From Dermatophagoides farinae (taxonomy: Eukaryota; Arthropoda; Arachnida; Sarcoptiformes; Pyroglyphidae), in assembly GCF_024713945.1 (NCBI RefSeq), contig NC_134683.1, positions 2,853,501-2,917,500 on the forward strand: a stretch of 64,000 bases of DNA, read 5' to 3'. Each line of letters opens with the position of its first letter. The stretch's first letter is position 1. The translations under genes were made by a program, and so were the position numbers. The notes beneath the pieces are model-generated. The model saw nothing but the letters and a program-made list of their open reading frames with translations, made no database searches and was not told the DNA's origin. Below are positions 23,520 to 33,864 of this stretch, piece by piece.

Positions 23520-23835
23520 TTCAAAAAAAAAAAACAATCCTTATGTCGAGCTGACGAAAATCATAAATTCGAAGAAATGCAAGCAAGTGGAAGAACTGAA
23601 TCAAAAATGTCAAGAACTAACAAGAAGAATCGATTACTTGACAAATAGTCATGGCATAAATGCCAACGTATGAATTTTTATACTTTATTTTGCAAAACTA
23701 ACTAAGTTTATTTTTTAGAATATAATCAAAATCGGGAAAAACAGAATCGCTGTACATTCCAGTGATTTGGCATCATCTATGATGCCAAATGATGATATTA
23801 AAGGCATATGGTATCTCTGCAAAACTATATGTTAA
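23520..23835 (+). pseudogene. Two coding-like segments with an apparent short intron, function unknown
   Basis: One segment reads VELTKIINSKKCKQVEELNQ, continues as a coiled-coil-like stretch ending SHGINANV, then reaches a GTATG site near 23668. After a pyrimidine-rich AG at about 23719 comes NIIKIGKNRIAVHSSDLA and ending IKGIWYLCKT. The composition is coding-like and unlike the surrounding AT-rich DNA. I do not recognise the domain. Its place in the island suggests a transposon gene fragment. Confidence 0.35.
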
Positions 23836-24300
23836 AAATTTATTAAAAAATTACACAATGAAAAAATCAAAAAAGAAGGAAAAAAATCATCAATATGAAT
23901 TATCACATTTTTTTGGCATTTTTTGTTTGTTTTTTTTTTGATTTTTGATTTTCAATTTTTGAATTTTAATTTTTGATTTATGATTAATGATAATAACTTT
24001 ATTTTTTAAAATAAAATGATTAAAATATGAACCAGATAAGCAGCGGATATGCAGAAAATGAGAATGATTTCGGAAATTTATTTCATTCAGGTGAAAAGTT
24101 CCCTGTAAATTGTGATCACGTGATGGGCTGCAATGGTTCTATTTTTCTGCTTAAAGCGCGCTTAAGATCTTCCATTTTCGTTTAAAATCGATCGATTGAT
24201 CAGATTGTAAGCCTGCTCTATAGAACCAAAATATCACATTTGTAGCCCAGAAATTTTTCCGTGGGAACTCTTTTCTTGGGGCTAAAAATATCTGATGCTT

Positions 24301-24672
24301 CACAAAAACACATCCAGGGGGTAATTGCGAATGTGGAGACCAATAACTTGTTTTTTGTGCACCCTTTTTTCAATCTTATAAAAGGAAGAGGTCAGCGCGT
24401 ACGCTAAACCTCGCTACCAAAAATTACTTGGGCCATCTGATCCATTTTGGATCAGTGACGGGCTTCATCACGTGCTGAAGTGCAATGGCACAGACTCCAC
24501 CCGGGGCTGGAATTGCTTGAAATGCCACACCCCCAACAGGTAAGTATACCAGATATGGTCAATGGATGTATATATGAACACACCAAAGCCCAATTATTCT
24601 GGTGGTTTTTTCCACTTAACTTGCTACTTATTCTAATGAAGGTACTCGAATAAAGAAGAAAAAGATGAAAAT
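24301..24672 (+). mobile_element. Repeat family R, copy 2, apparently full unit flanked by 16-bp direct repeats
   Basis: The unit starts ACAAAAACACATCC and carries a GTGCACCC block, a TATAAAAGG box at 24377, and a hairpin-forming stretch at 24388-24412 (GAGGT paired with ACCTC, AGCG paired with CGCT). A second hairpin lies at 24437-24455 (CTGATCC/GGATCAG). A consensus splice donor CAGGTAAGTA follows at 24540, then the tail ACTTAACTTGCTACTTATTC with AATAAA and an A-rich end. AAAATATCTGATGCTT flanks it at 24285-24300 and 24673-24688. That looks like a target-site duplication of a retroposed element, although copy 1 also has TGATGCTT at the tail-head junction, so the string may belong to the repeat. 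No coding potential is visible. Confidence 0.7.
24377..24383 (+). promoter_or_regulatory. TATA box in repeat R copy 2
   Basis: TATAAAA followed by GG is conserved in all three copies (19226, 24377, 26888), together with about 30 bp upstream and 30 bp downstream. This points to an internal Pol II (or TATA-type Pol III) promoter within the element. Confidence 0.55.
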
Positions 24673-24689
24673 AAAATATCTGATGCTTT

Positions 24690-25640
24690 ATTTATTTATT
24701 TATTAATTTAGAATAAAACACACTGCCATGATGGCATTTGTGTTATAAAGGAACAAACAAAAGAAAATGTAATACAGTAATCAAATTAATAATTGGATAC
24801 TACGTATCCCTTGCAGATATTATTAAACAACGTAAAATTATGTTTGTTGATCATAAATTCCCATGGATTAATTAAATTGTGATGGATTTGCTGGTGGATC
24901 GAGCAGTCAAACAGCATATGATTAGTGTATTGATACGAAATTTTACGATACAGAAAAAAAACAAACAATACACAGACATAAACTTCAGCCGAAAAATAAT
25001 CAATAAACAAAGGTTTATTATCAAAAATGTTTTTCACCACAGAAAAAATAATAATGATAATGGAAAATTAACACGTGTCTTTAAATGAGATGAAAAATAC
25101 AAACAAAATTTAGAAAAGACAAAAGTTTAAATGACACAGAGCCAATGACTAAAATAGAACATGCGCATCGTAGTTCAACAGATTAGGGTCTTGGTAGCTG
25201 TGACCGCATTCACAAGCGGGAGTTGGTTTAACATTAATTCGGTGAAGGTAGCTCATGAAATGACCATGACCTGTAATAAACTGTACGTTGTAGAAATTAG
25301 GCTTGAAGAATTTTGGGATTTGCGATGTGGGAAAGTAGCTTTTGAAATTGTCGTTTACATCGTTGAAATAATTTGTTTCTTCCGAATAGCCATAATAATT
25401 TTCCTAACAACCTTGTCTTGAATCTTGTACGTAATTAGAGAAGAATCAATGTAATCAGTTAATTTTTCGACGTTGTTGAGAATACAGACAATATTGCATG
25501 AAACCGTTTGATATGCATAAATTGATTTTAATAAAATATGATGCTGAATTGAGTTAAGCTTATTTTTTGTTTTGACAATTAGTTTATCACCCAAAATTTG
25601 ATAACCATACGTGATAGCAGACGATCTTTGATTTGATTTA
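24690..25640 (-). mobile_element. 3' end of a Jockey/R1-like LINE
   Basis: On the minus strand, 25355-25594 encodes a post-RT segment (GDKLIVKTKNKLNSIQHHIL, then YAYQTVSCNIVCILNNVEKL). Then come ITGHGHFMSYLHRINVKP with ACECG, and HMLFDCSIHQQIH at 24786-25040. GHGxFxxYLxR, a CxCG pair and HxLFxC in that order mark the C-terminus of Jockey/R1/I-type LINE ORF2. Frames are interrupted, so it is dead and 5'-truncated. The 3' end has a hairpin (about 24713-24746, CTGCCATGATGGCA core) and a TAAA-repeat tail (minus-strand sense) that abuts the direct repeat of R copy 2 at 24689, so the LINE inserted there. Confidence 0.8.
24713..24746 (-). repeat. Hairpin in the LINE 3' UTR
   Basis: ACAC-TGCCA-TGA-TGGCA-TTTGTGT folds into a stem just before the TAAA-repeat tail. 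Such 3' hairpins can be recognised by the element's own reverse transcriptase; that role here is inference. Confidence 0.5.
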
Positions 25641-25730
25641 CGACGATCTTTGATTCCTAATATTCCTCTGTTTTGTGAAACACGTTAGTCGGCAAAGTAT
25701 AAAAGTATCAGAATATTTTCTGAGAACTTT

Positions 25731-26657
25731 TTGGTAATTGTCCAAGAGCTAGAAAAGCTTACAGACAGTGCGAACAAAAAAACAATGGTCAAGGCTCATT
25801 TGCTGTTCACTGCTATCACAACTCCAACTTACATTTTGACGCTTTTAGTAATTGCTACTTATTCGGCTAAACTCGAATCTGTGTGCAATCAGTTGCAGCA
25901 AGTAAATATGAACATTAAAGATGTAACTGCTCATATAATTCAATCAACAGATGTGCTGCAATCCCATCGAGACAATGTTTCTGAAGAGTTTTCATTGATT
26001 TTCAAAAAAGCACAATCGATTTGTGAAGAATTAGACATTGAATTAAAACAGCCACGGTTAAATAAAAGGCAAGTTCACAGATCGAATTTACCTTCTGAAA
26101 ACGCAGAAGAATATTTTAGGAGATCCATTTTCATCCCTTATTTGGATTCTATAATATCTTCTCTACAAATTCGGTATTCTTCTACACAAGAGAAAGCATT
26201 TTCACTTTTACAACTTCACCCAAAAGAAATGAGTAAATTGGACAAGTCATCGTTTTTAACAGTTCTGGAAGACATTAACAGTCTGTATGGTGATATTATT
26301 CCAAACTTTATATCCGACGCTACCACATGGTATGAGATGTGGAAAAATAAAAACATTGCGAACGAAATTACCGATTGCATGAGTTTAATTGAAGAGGCTA
26401 CGAAGTTTTATCCGGCTGTTTCCGAGGCACTCAAGATTGGCATGACACTTCCTGCAACAACCTGCAGTATTGAAAGATCTTTTAGCACATTACGGCGCGT
26501 CAAAACTTGGAACCGATCTACAATGAGTGACGATAGACTAAGTGGATTATGTATGCTTAGTGTACACAAAAAAAGAATAAATAATTGTCCAAATTTTATC
26601 GACAAAGTTGTAGACAAGTTTGGACAACAAAAAAGAAGGCTTGAGTTGCTCTTTTAG
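25731..26657 (+). pseudogene. C-terminal half of a hAT transposase (P52rIPK/ZMYM1-like)
   Basis: An open frame of about 308 codons covers the last part of a hAT transposase, the same type that gave the host protein P52rIPK. It has a helical middle domain (LVIATYSAKLESVCNQLQQV, then FRRSIFIPYLDSIISSL). The hallmark dimerisation block follows: LPATTCSIERSFSTLRRVKT, then STMSDDRLSGLCML. Full-length relatives are roughly twice as long, so the zinc-finger or THAP N-terminus and the first catalytic residues are missing. The apparent start is simply where the frame opens, not a real initiation site. The open frame suggests the copy is fairly young, but 5' truncation makes it non-autonomous. Confidence 0.85.
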
Positions 26658-26782
26658 AAAATAAGTTGTAAAATGTAAATGTCTAATTGTAATTTAAAAA
26701 TTTAAAATTCAAACTATTTTTTCGCGTTTTTTCTTATTATTGAAAGATTTATTTTTTTTCTCCATTTTCTTTTTTTCAAAAG

Positions 26783-26838
26783 CTAGGGGGTGCACATGCA
26801 CCTACTTGCACCCCCTGTCGGCGCCCATGCCACCAGTG
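26783..26838 (+). repeat. 3' terminal region of the hAT element with palindromic GC-rich end
   Basis: After the transposase stop, AGCTAGGGGGTGCACATGCA and the following TGCACCCCCTGTCGGCGCCC form a palindromic, GC-rich end, then CATGCCACCAG. Read backwards it begins CTGGTGGCATGGGCGCC, which resembles hAT termini (CAGTGGC...CAGGGGG). It abuts repeat R copy 3, so the hAT may have inserted into R. I found no matching 5' end; the LINE occupies that side. Confidence 0.55.
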
Positions 26839-27060
26839 GGTAATTTGTCAATAATGACTTGTTTTTTGTGCACCCTTTTTTCAATCTTATAAAAGGAAGA
26901 GGTCAGCGCGTACGCTAAACCTCGCTACCAAAAATTACACGAGCCATCTGATCCATTTTGGACCAGTGGCGGGTTTCATCACGTGCCGAAGTGCAATGGC
27001 ACAGACTCCACCCGGTGCCGGGTTTGCTTGAGAACCCGATCACCCCGCCAGGTAAGTATA
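26834..27060 (+). mobile_element. Repeat family R, copy 3 (5'-truncated, ends after splice donor)
   Basis: It matches copy 2 from CAGTGGGTAATT through the TATAAAAGG box (26888), the AGCG/CGCT hairpin and CTGATCC-ATTTT-GGACCAG to the splice donor at about 27051 (CCAGGTAAGTAT), and then diverges. A third stem here, CGGGTT/AACCCG (about 27018-27037), is better formed than in copy 2. The first 15 bp of the unit are replaced by the hAT end. Confidence 0.75.
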
Positions 27061-27565
27061 AAGGGGGCAATGTGGGTTAATATACTCGTATATATTCTTC
27101 ACAAGTTCCGGTAAAATTTACAGTTTTCTGGGTCTTGTGAGTGCAGTTTGAGTGAATTTCAGAAATTTTCCCTTAAAAATTTTCTAATAACAACAATAGC
27201 AATTTTCATCAATTTGATCGAAAGAACAGCTGACAACTACTTTTTGAATATAAAATTCACCATTTACACTCTGCATGTACTTGTATTGTGTATTAACAAA
27301 TTTTGGATTTGTGCAGTAAAGCCCGCGATTGTTAAAACAGTTGTTTAAATTCAACCGTTGGAAAGCGACATCTGTCAACACTGAATAAAAGTTTTGGCCA
27401 CAAGTCGATTTTCAAAATAGTTTAATCATTTAATTTGTTTCAATTAAAAATCGATATAAGGTCAATAATAAACTATATATCAATCACTGTCACTTTGGGA
27501 CTCTTCGATCAATTCTCCTCTTTCAAATGAATATTTTAGGAAAAATTTACACATTAAATATGTGC

Positions 27566-28350
27566 CTAATATTTTTTTTCCTGTAAATTCATGGTCAACT
27601 GTCGTGAAAGATTGTCGGAAAGTGGATTGGTGAGATTGCTTACACCGATTGTCTCTACGATTAAAGCTTCACGCATTTTTGCTTCTTCTTTTGTTAGATC
27701 TTCGTAAACATTAAACAAAATTGGTTGCAATTTCCGACGCCATAATGACCATATTCGGCGAGTTTTCGGTTCAACATCCAATTTTGTCCGATTTTTGAAT
27801 TCCTGATAATCAAACGTTAAATGTAAACTTGGGCGTTGCTCTTTCCCCTGACCAACATAAAATATCGATGATATGAATCGATCGAACAATTGATAATCCA
27901 TGAATTCATATCCAAGTACGAAATCTAATTGTGTCGGCAAAGTTTTCACGATTGTAGGATCCATTATGAAATATACAATGCGATCCCTATCCTCGGTCGA
28001 ATTCATTGTGCTTTGAATCATTCGTTCTTCTAATAGACGAGCTTCTTCATATGGGAAATCAACGGATCGGAAAATATCAATCGAAATATTAAATGCATTT
28101 TCCAAATTGAGAAGAATAGCATCTTCTGGCTCACGGTCCGGATTTGATGATGATTGTTGTTGTTGTTGTATATCACGATGAAAATTGATGAAGGGAGAAG
28201 AATGCTTAAGTGGTTCTAGAACGTCTAGACGCCGTTTAAGTTGTTCATTCTTTTTTTCTCTTTTGCAAAGAAAAAATTTCAATTATTAAAAAAAAATTCT
28301 TACCAAGAAAAACAAACTTACAAATTTCGGATCTCGTCTCGGGATTCTCT
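27566..28350 (-). CDS. GIY-YIG endonuclease domain protein, ANKLE1/LEM-3 type
   Basis: ANKLE1/LEM-3 proteins cut branched or bridged DNA. Here 27566-28259 encodes a coiled-coil-like start (EKKNEQLKRRLDVLEPL), a Gln-rich spacer and the nuclease domain: RIVYFIMDP, then FISSIFYVGQGKEQRPSLHL, a Trp-rich middle, REALIVETIG and NLTN. The two tyrosines, GxGxxxR, His, Glu and Asn expected at the active site are all present. A small in-phase upstream exon (28322-28350, ESRDEIRN) joins by a GTAAGT...AAAAG intron. The true start is unresolved: an ATG at 28476 begins MAKKLAAEQSKTIQQQ but I cannot connect it with a good splice site. Ankyrin and LEM domains are absent, unlike ANKLE1. It lies between repeat R and an envelope fossil, so it may be a host gene caught in the island, a processed fragment, or transposon cargo. 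Confidence 0.65.
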
Positions 28351-28851
28351 ATAAATTTAATTATATTTAATTTTCCAAAAAAATTTTTCGTGTTCCGCTT
28401 GTCGTAGACGAGAATTAGATTCATTCAACTGTTGTTGAATTGTTTTCGATTGTTCGGCTGCCAATTTTTTTGCCATTTCGTTACAGAAGAAACTTGAGAG
28501 TAATTGTTGAATGCCAGTTTTTCAGTCATCCATTCGCATTTATACTAAAAAAAACAAAAAAAAAACTTGTTGGTTATTCATTTGTTTATCGATTTAGTCA
28601 TTGACATCTGGTCAAAACTTGTTGGTTATATGTCATTTGTAATAATGGTTTTATTCTGGAAAAACTTGCTGTATATGCGATTTTCCTATAAATTAAACTG
28701 CATCATTGTATTTTTCATCGAATCAAATTTTCTTTACTACTAAATCATAAAACTTCAACATTCATCTATCTCGAACCAAAAATTTTTAGTGATCAACACT
28801 ATTGTACTGTCAATAATTTTCTTGTTTGTTTCTGAAATTCTTAGTGAATCA

Positions 28852-31080
28852 TGGCATTACGACATATTAACACGATCATATTTTGGTCCATCATCCTATT
28901 TAGTATGAATAATGTTTGTCAATCCGATCGTCTTGGGTATCCAGTCATCATGTGGCCACACAAGTCGTTCAGGCCGATGTTAAAATAAAACTAGAAAATC
29001 CGTGCAAAATAATCGACAAGTTAAGCTTCAATAAAACGGAAGCGGTTCATTTTCTAAACGAATACAATTGAAAACAATGCTTCCAAGGATATATACAACA
29101 AATCATCCAACCATTGAGACAGTTTTGTCCAACAAAAATGACAGATGAATTTGGTCATGGAATTCAAAAACGCGGAATTATTAGTTTCGTCTACAAAACG
29201 GTAAAATTGGAGATCAGGCTGACAGCAACCATTGGCCTAGTCAGTTACTTCCACGATCCTAATGACCAAATGTCCTGGCAACGAAACGACCTGGCATATA
29301 AGGAAATAGAAAACCAAATAAATAAGAAATTTCTAAAAGTCCTCACCAAGATGCACCAAGAAAATATGGAAATGAAACATCGACTCCAGGAAATTACGGT
29401 CATGAATACAATAACGAGAAGGTTCACCGAAGTGGGGAATACCATTGTTGTAACTTTGTATTTGAACAGTCTTCTTTGTATTGTATGGTTTTGTGATGTT
29501 TGACTTTTATTTGAACTAAAAATAAAATTATTCTATTTTGTGCTGTCATTCATTAAGCACGTGTCTATTAATTTTACATTGGTAGCGAGCGTTTTCATTT
29601 TTCTTTCTTTTTTGGTTTATTTTTTTTTTGTTTCAAATGTCAAATTCTTCTGATTCATCAAATTCATCTTCAGCTGGTACTGCTGGTTCTGTTGGTAAAA
29701 TGGCCGATGTTCAACATTGGAATTCTGATCCTGGTGTACATTTCAAAATGGTACCTAAATATAATGGTCAAAATTTTGCAGAGTGGAAGTCTGAAATTGA
29801 TGATGTATTGATGGCTCTCGGAGTTACAAAATTTGTCAAGTCAGAATTGACCGAAACTGATTCAAATTATGAAAATTATTTGAAAATTGGTGGATATATG
29901 CGTTTAACGTTTGATTTCAAATTCAAGAAGTCAATTGAAAAATATCGGACACCATTTCAAATTTATGAATACATGACCAAAAATGTGAAGATTCCTATCT
30001 CGAAAAAGATGAGAATTTTGGAAGAAATTATGAAACTCGAATATGTTTCTGGCAATGTGCAAGGTTTCATTAATCTGTTTGAAGGAAAAATTGATGAAAC
30101 AAATGTTGCAACCAGACAATGAACATCTAGCCATGCAGTTGAAAGATTTGTTCCATAATATATTATTGGGACCAGAGGCACCGGATGAGTATTGGTCATT
30201 GGAAGGATGTATATTGAAAGAAGACATAATGACCAATTCCGATGAACTTGTCCTATCTATAAATGGCATCAAAATGGACCCAGATTTTAATCTTTTACGA
30301 GCCGATCCGTTCTATATTATTCGGGAGGAAAAGACCAACGAAATGATTAAGCCAAAAACGGAACTATGCATCTCAGAATACGTGGGGCCACAATACATTG
30401 TCTTTAATCGGAAAACCAAATGCTTCCGAGAAATTCCTTACAACCCTATAGGAGATCATCAAACACTATTACTATTCCATTCGGAATTGTGCAAAACTCC
30501 AATAAAAACTGCGAATGTAAAATGGAGACAAGTAAAATGTGAAAGTCTAGAAACATTGATACCTGAAGAAGTGGTACAATTGAAATGGGACCATGACTTT
30601 GTCTACTATTATTGTTTTTCACAGAATCTGACAATTGGAGAGCATCCAACACCATGCCTAAACCAGATTTATAAACAAAAGCAGGGAACTAACATCTCCA
30701 TAAACGGACAAACCGTCCTGGTACAAAGCTTCCGTTTGGGAACACTATCGGTGTTAGAAACTGATGTTTCGGATTATGTAAACGAAAAAGTGTTTGACCC
30801 AGATAGATCAGACATCTGCCTCAAGAATTTAGAAACACTGATAGATGTTGAACACGAGCTGCTATCAAAGATTGCTGCCTCATATATCTCTAAGACAATG
30901 TCATACTTCATGACAGCTGGGGGGATCATCATAGTCATCTTGGTGGTTTCGTATATTGCATATATCATCTATCGGTACAAAAAAATCAAGAAACATCGGG
31001 CACGAGAATATAGAGAAACTACTAGACGACTGGATGGACAAAAAGAATATCGTGCAACATTCGATATGGTATGTTATTGA
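28852..31080 (+). mobile_element. Envelope-like glycoprotein fossil (class I fusion type), interrupted by a Copia-like fragment
   Basis: Parts in order: a signal-peptide-like start (from 28852); a region with a furin-like KRG cleavage site and a following hydrophobic, fusion-peptide-like stretch with heptad-type helices (29114-29445); the nested Copia-like piece (29447-30122); a Cys-containing ectodomain (about 30124-30890); and a transmembrane helix with a basic cytoplasmic tail (about 30895-31077). This layout is that of an envelope gene like those of errantiviruses or baculovirus F proteins; the exact family is uncertain. It is broken, with several breaks, and no gag-pol of its own lies next to it. 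The intact later part suggests a not very old insertion. Confidence 0.6.
29447..30122 (+). mobile_element. Copia-like LTR retroelement fragment (LTR, primer site, start of gag)
   Basis: A candidate short 5' LTR (about 29447-29579) begins TGTTGTAAC and ends TTACA. It is followed directly by TTGGTAGCGAGCG, resembling the Copia-type primer-binding site. A gag start follows at about 29637, with the family motif KYNGQNFAEWKSEIDDVL and a normal helical continuation. Pol and the 3' LTR are absent, so this is a broken remnant lying inside the envelope-like fossil and therefore younger than it. Confidence 0.7.
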
Positions 31081-32085
31081 TTTGTTTCATTCAGTTTGAA
31101 TAACAAGTTTTAATCATTCGTCATAATTTTTTTTTTTGGACAGGTCAAATATGATTGCCAACGATCTAGTAAATAATACAGAATCCAAAACAATTTTCCT
31201 GTCATGTATGAGATTTTATCAACTAAAAATAAATTAAATTCTAAATAATGCTAATTTCATGTTTTTTTAAATTGAATAAAAATCAAATTATTATTGAAAT
31301 ATTATTTAATGAATAATTCTACTACTTTACGTGATTTTCTCACCAAAAAACCACCAAAAAAAATCGACCAAGATAGCTGTTCCGTTTCCTGAACACGTCG
31401 TGTACACGCCATACACACACACACACAGGAAAATGAGTTATGAAATAGTTTGACTAAAAGTCAAGCTATTTTTCATTTGATACTAGGTCCAACACTATTT
31501 CATGACTATTCAAAATCGAAAAATAGCTTGACTTTTTATCAAGAAATAAGTTGATGATGACTAACCCAATCATCAAATATTTTGACTAATCAAGTCATAA
31601 AATGTTTAGAAATTTTAATATTAATAACATTATGAATATTTCTATGCAAGAAATAGCTATACGATATACATGTGATGTCCTAAATTAAACATTGATTTAA
31701 TTTAATTTTTTTTTTGTTTTGGCAGAGAAGCAAAAAAAAAACGTGGCCATGAGTCATGAACTTATTTTCAGGGCCGATGAAAATTTTCCACTCATCCACC
31801 ACTTTCGATCAAACCGATTGGCAGTTGGACGGTTGGAAAAATCATATAAAAGTCCATGCCACACTAGTAATCATCACCTCGAATCATTTTTGCTGGCTGG
31901 CCGTTTTAATTTACCACCGTCATCATCACCACAAACATTTTGTTTTTATTTTTCCAACACATGTATTTTCATTTTTAAAATATTAAATTTTCTTGTTATA
32001 TTTTTAAATCTGTGTTGTGTGAATACACCTGTGTGTATGTTAACTTCGTCCAAACCGTCACGCAATTGTTGATCATTTCTTTTCT
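31081..32085. other. AT-rich spacer with an inverted repeat, no recognised gene
   Basis: It has poly-A signals after the envelope fossil, a CA run near 31410-31428, an inverted repeat (31456-31536) and an open frame (about 31730-32072) that I do not consider coding. Nothing else is visible. Confidence 0.55.
31456..31536. repeat. Inverted repeat with perfect 19-bp arms
   Basis: AAAAGTCAAGCTATTTTTC (31456-31474) and its exact reverse complement (31518-31536) flank a 43-bp spacer. Partial further copies of the motif lie around it (TTGACTA near 31450 and 31592). It may be the end pair of a small MITE or a structured RNA. Confidence 0.75.
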
Positions 32086-32087
32086 GT

Positions 32088-32500
32088 CGTCACTAATTTG
32101 TCAATTGTGTTTATAATTCGAGTGTTTTTCATCATCGACAACGGCAAGATCACCGATTGAAAGTATCGATTTTGAGTTATTTCAAGATGATCTCGAAAAC
32201 ATCGATCAAGAATTACTCCAATCAGTTGTTTCAATTTTCAGTTTTTTTACTTTCGAAGAAATTTACTTTGAAAAACAATTTTTATTGATGACCAAAGAAG
32301 CTACATATGCATATAGTGAAGAAATATGCTCATGGTTATCGTTGAAACATACTATACATATCTACGTATGTTACATACTGGTAAAATTCATATTAATCGT
32401 CAAAACATAGCCGAACTTATTGATCTGGCCAATTGTTATGGTGATGAAAGGTTGATGAAATATTGTGAAACATACGACAAGATCATTTGCTATTCTCTCT
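32088..32500 (+). pseudogene. Internally deleted duplicate of the RCC1-BTB gene
   Basis: From about 32088 the sequence matches the upstream region and start of the next gene (TTTGTCAAT, AATTCGAGTGT, GGCAAGATCACC). The start ATG is ACG (32141-32143). The N-terminal part (SPIESIDFELFQDDLENIDQ) is retained up to about residue 50. All RCC1 repeats are missing, and sequence resumes in the BTB domain (YTYLRMLHTGKIHINRQNIA, LIDLANCYGDERLMKYCE). The two parts are in different frames. It is a dead tandem copy that keeps a better BTB end than its neighbour. Confidence 0.85.
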
Positions 32501-32565
32501 CTATCGCAACTATATCGCATTTGTCAATATTGTGTCTTTAATTCGAGTGTTTTCGTTCATCGATA

Positions 32566-33864
32566 ATGGCAAGATCACCAACTGATAATATTGATATTGA
32601 GTTATTTCAAGATAATCTCGAATACATTGATCAAGAATTTCTTCAATCAATTGCTCAGATTTTCAGCTTTACTTACGAAGACGAAAAACAATTTTTATTG
32701 ATGATCAAGATGATTGCTTGTGGACAGTATCATTCATTAATGTTGCAACAAGATGGTCATGTTTTCGCTATGGGTGATAATTGTTGTGATAAAATAACTG
32801 GTAATGAAACATCATCATATGAAAGTATGATCAATACTGGTATTGAGAATGTTAAACTTATTGCTTGCGGTCAATTTCATAGTATTGTTGTGACTAATTC
32901 CAGTGAAATTTATTCCTGGGGCGATAATTTTTTTGGCCAACTAGGCCTTGGTGATCAAAATGACCGAAACACACCATGTCTTGTTACATTTCCAAATGAT
33001 GATTCGGTCGATACAAGAATCAAAGATATTGTGGCCGGCTCGAAGCATTCATTATTCTTGCTTGAAAATGGTCAGCTTTGGGGATGTGGCTCTAATTATG
33101 ATGGTGAACTTGGTCTTGGTTATGATATTGGCCCAACAAAGTTGACAAAACTACCGTTTGAAAATGTGCAACAAATCGCATGTTCAAAAGACCATAACTT
33201 GTCATTGGCACATGATGGATTAAATTATTATGCATGGGGTAAAACCATGAATGGCACTTGGTCATCACCTAGAAAATTGTATGATCAACATTCATCATTT
33301 GCTTCTGCATCAGCTCTGTTATTGGAATCACAAACCACATTTGGCCTAACATCCGTCACTAATCTATTTGAATCTAATTATACATCAACCATTCAATCAA
33401 ATTGTCAATTATTCAATAATCCAAACTATTATGATGTAGAATTCATTATTGAGAAGAAACCTATAAAAGTGTCTAAATGTTATTTGAAATCCGTATCCAA
33501 ATTTTATGGCGATAAGTTTTCGAATGATTGGGAAGAAGAGAAAAAGGTAACGATCAGTGATTATAGCTATGATGCATACTATGAATATCTACGTATGTTA
33601 CATACGGGTGAAATTAATATTAATCATCAAAACAACCGAATTTATTTCTATGGCCTATTTTCATAGCGATGAAAAATTCATCAAACAATGTCAAACATTC
33701 ATACGAAAGGATCCAAATGAACAAACAATAAACAAATATCATCCATTAATTAAAAAATATCAAATTAAAAAATTGTACGGCAAACTTGCTCATCTTTGCA
33801 TCGAAAAAATGTTACACTTTTCAAAAAATTCTTCCCAAACCCGAAAATTCCAAAATTTATAAAA
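32566..33864 (+). pseudogene. RCC1-BTB protein gene, frameshifted in the BTB domain
   Basis: RCC1-BTB proteins pair a beta-propeller with a BTB module that often recruits Cullin-3. The ATG at 32566 opens a 366-codon frame. It has an N-terminal acidic helix, four RCC1-like blades (MIACGQYHSL...; LIACGQFHSIVV with SWGDNFFGQLGLGDQND; DIVAGSKHSLFLLENGQLWG; QIACSKDHNLSL...YAWGK), a Ser-rich spacer and a BTB start (YYDVEFIIEKKPIKVSKCYL, YLRMLHTGEININHQN). Compared with the upstream copy (CAAAACATAGCCGAA against CAAAACAACCGAA) two bases are missing near 33636. The frame then ends at 33666 with NNRIYFYGLFS, while the next frame continues BTB-like sequence (TEFISMAYFHSDEKFIKQC) to about 33864. It might still yield a truncated protein; I lean to recent decay, or an assembly error. 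Confidence 0.75.

Noticed and set aside
24301-27060. R copies 2 and 3 as the two LTRs of one retroelement
   Set aside because: Between them lie a minus-strand LINE end and a hAT transposase rather than gag-pol, and the copies differ in extent, so they are not a matched LTR pair.
31719-32072. 117-codon frame upstream of the RCC1-BTB pair
   Set aside because: No recognisable domain. The second half is Phe/Ile-rich AT sequence, and no splice partner or homologous copy precedes the second RCC1-BTB gene.
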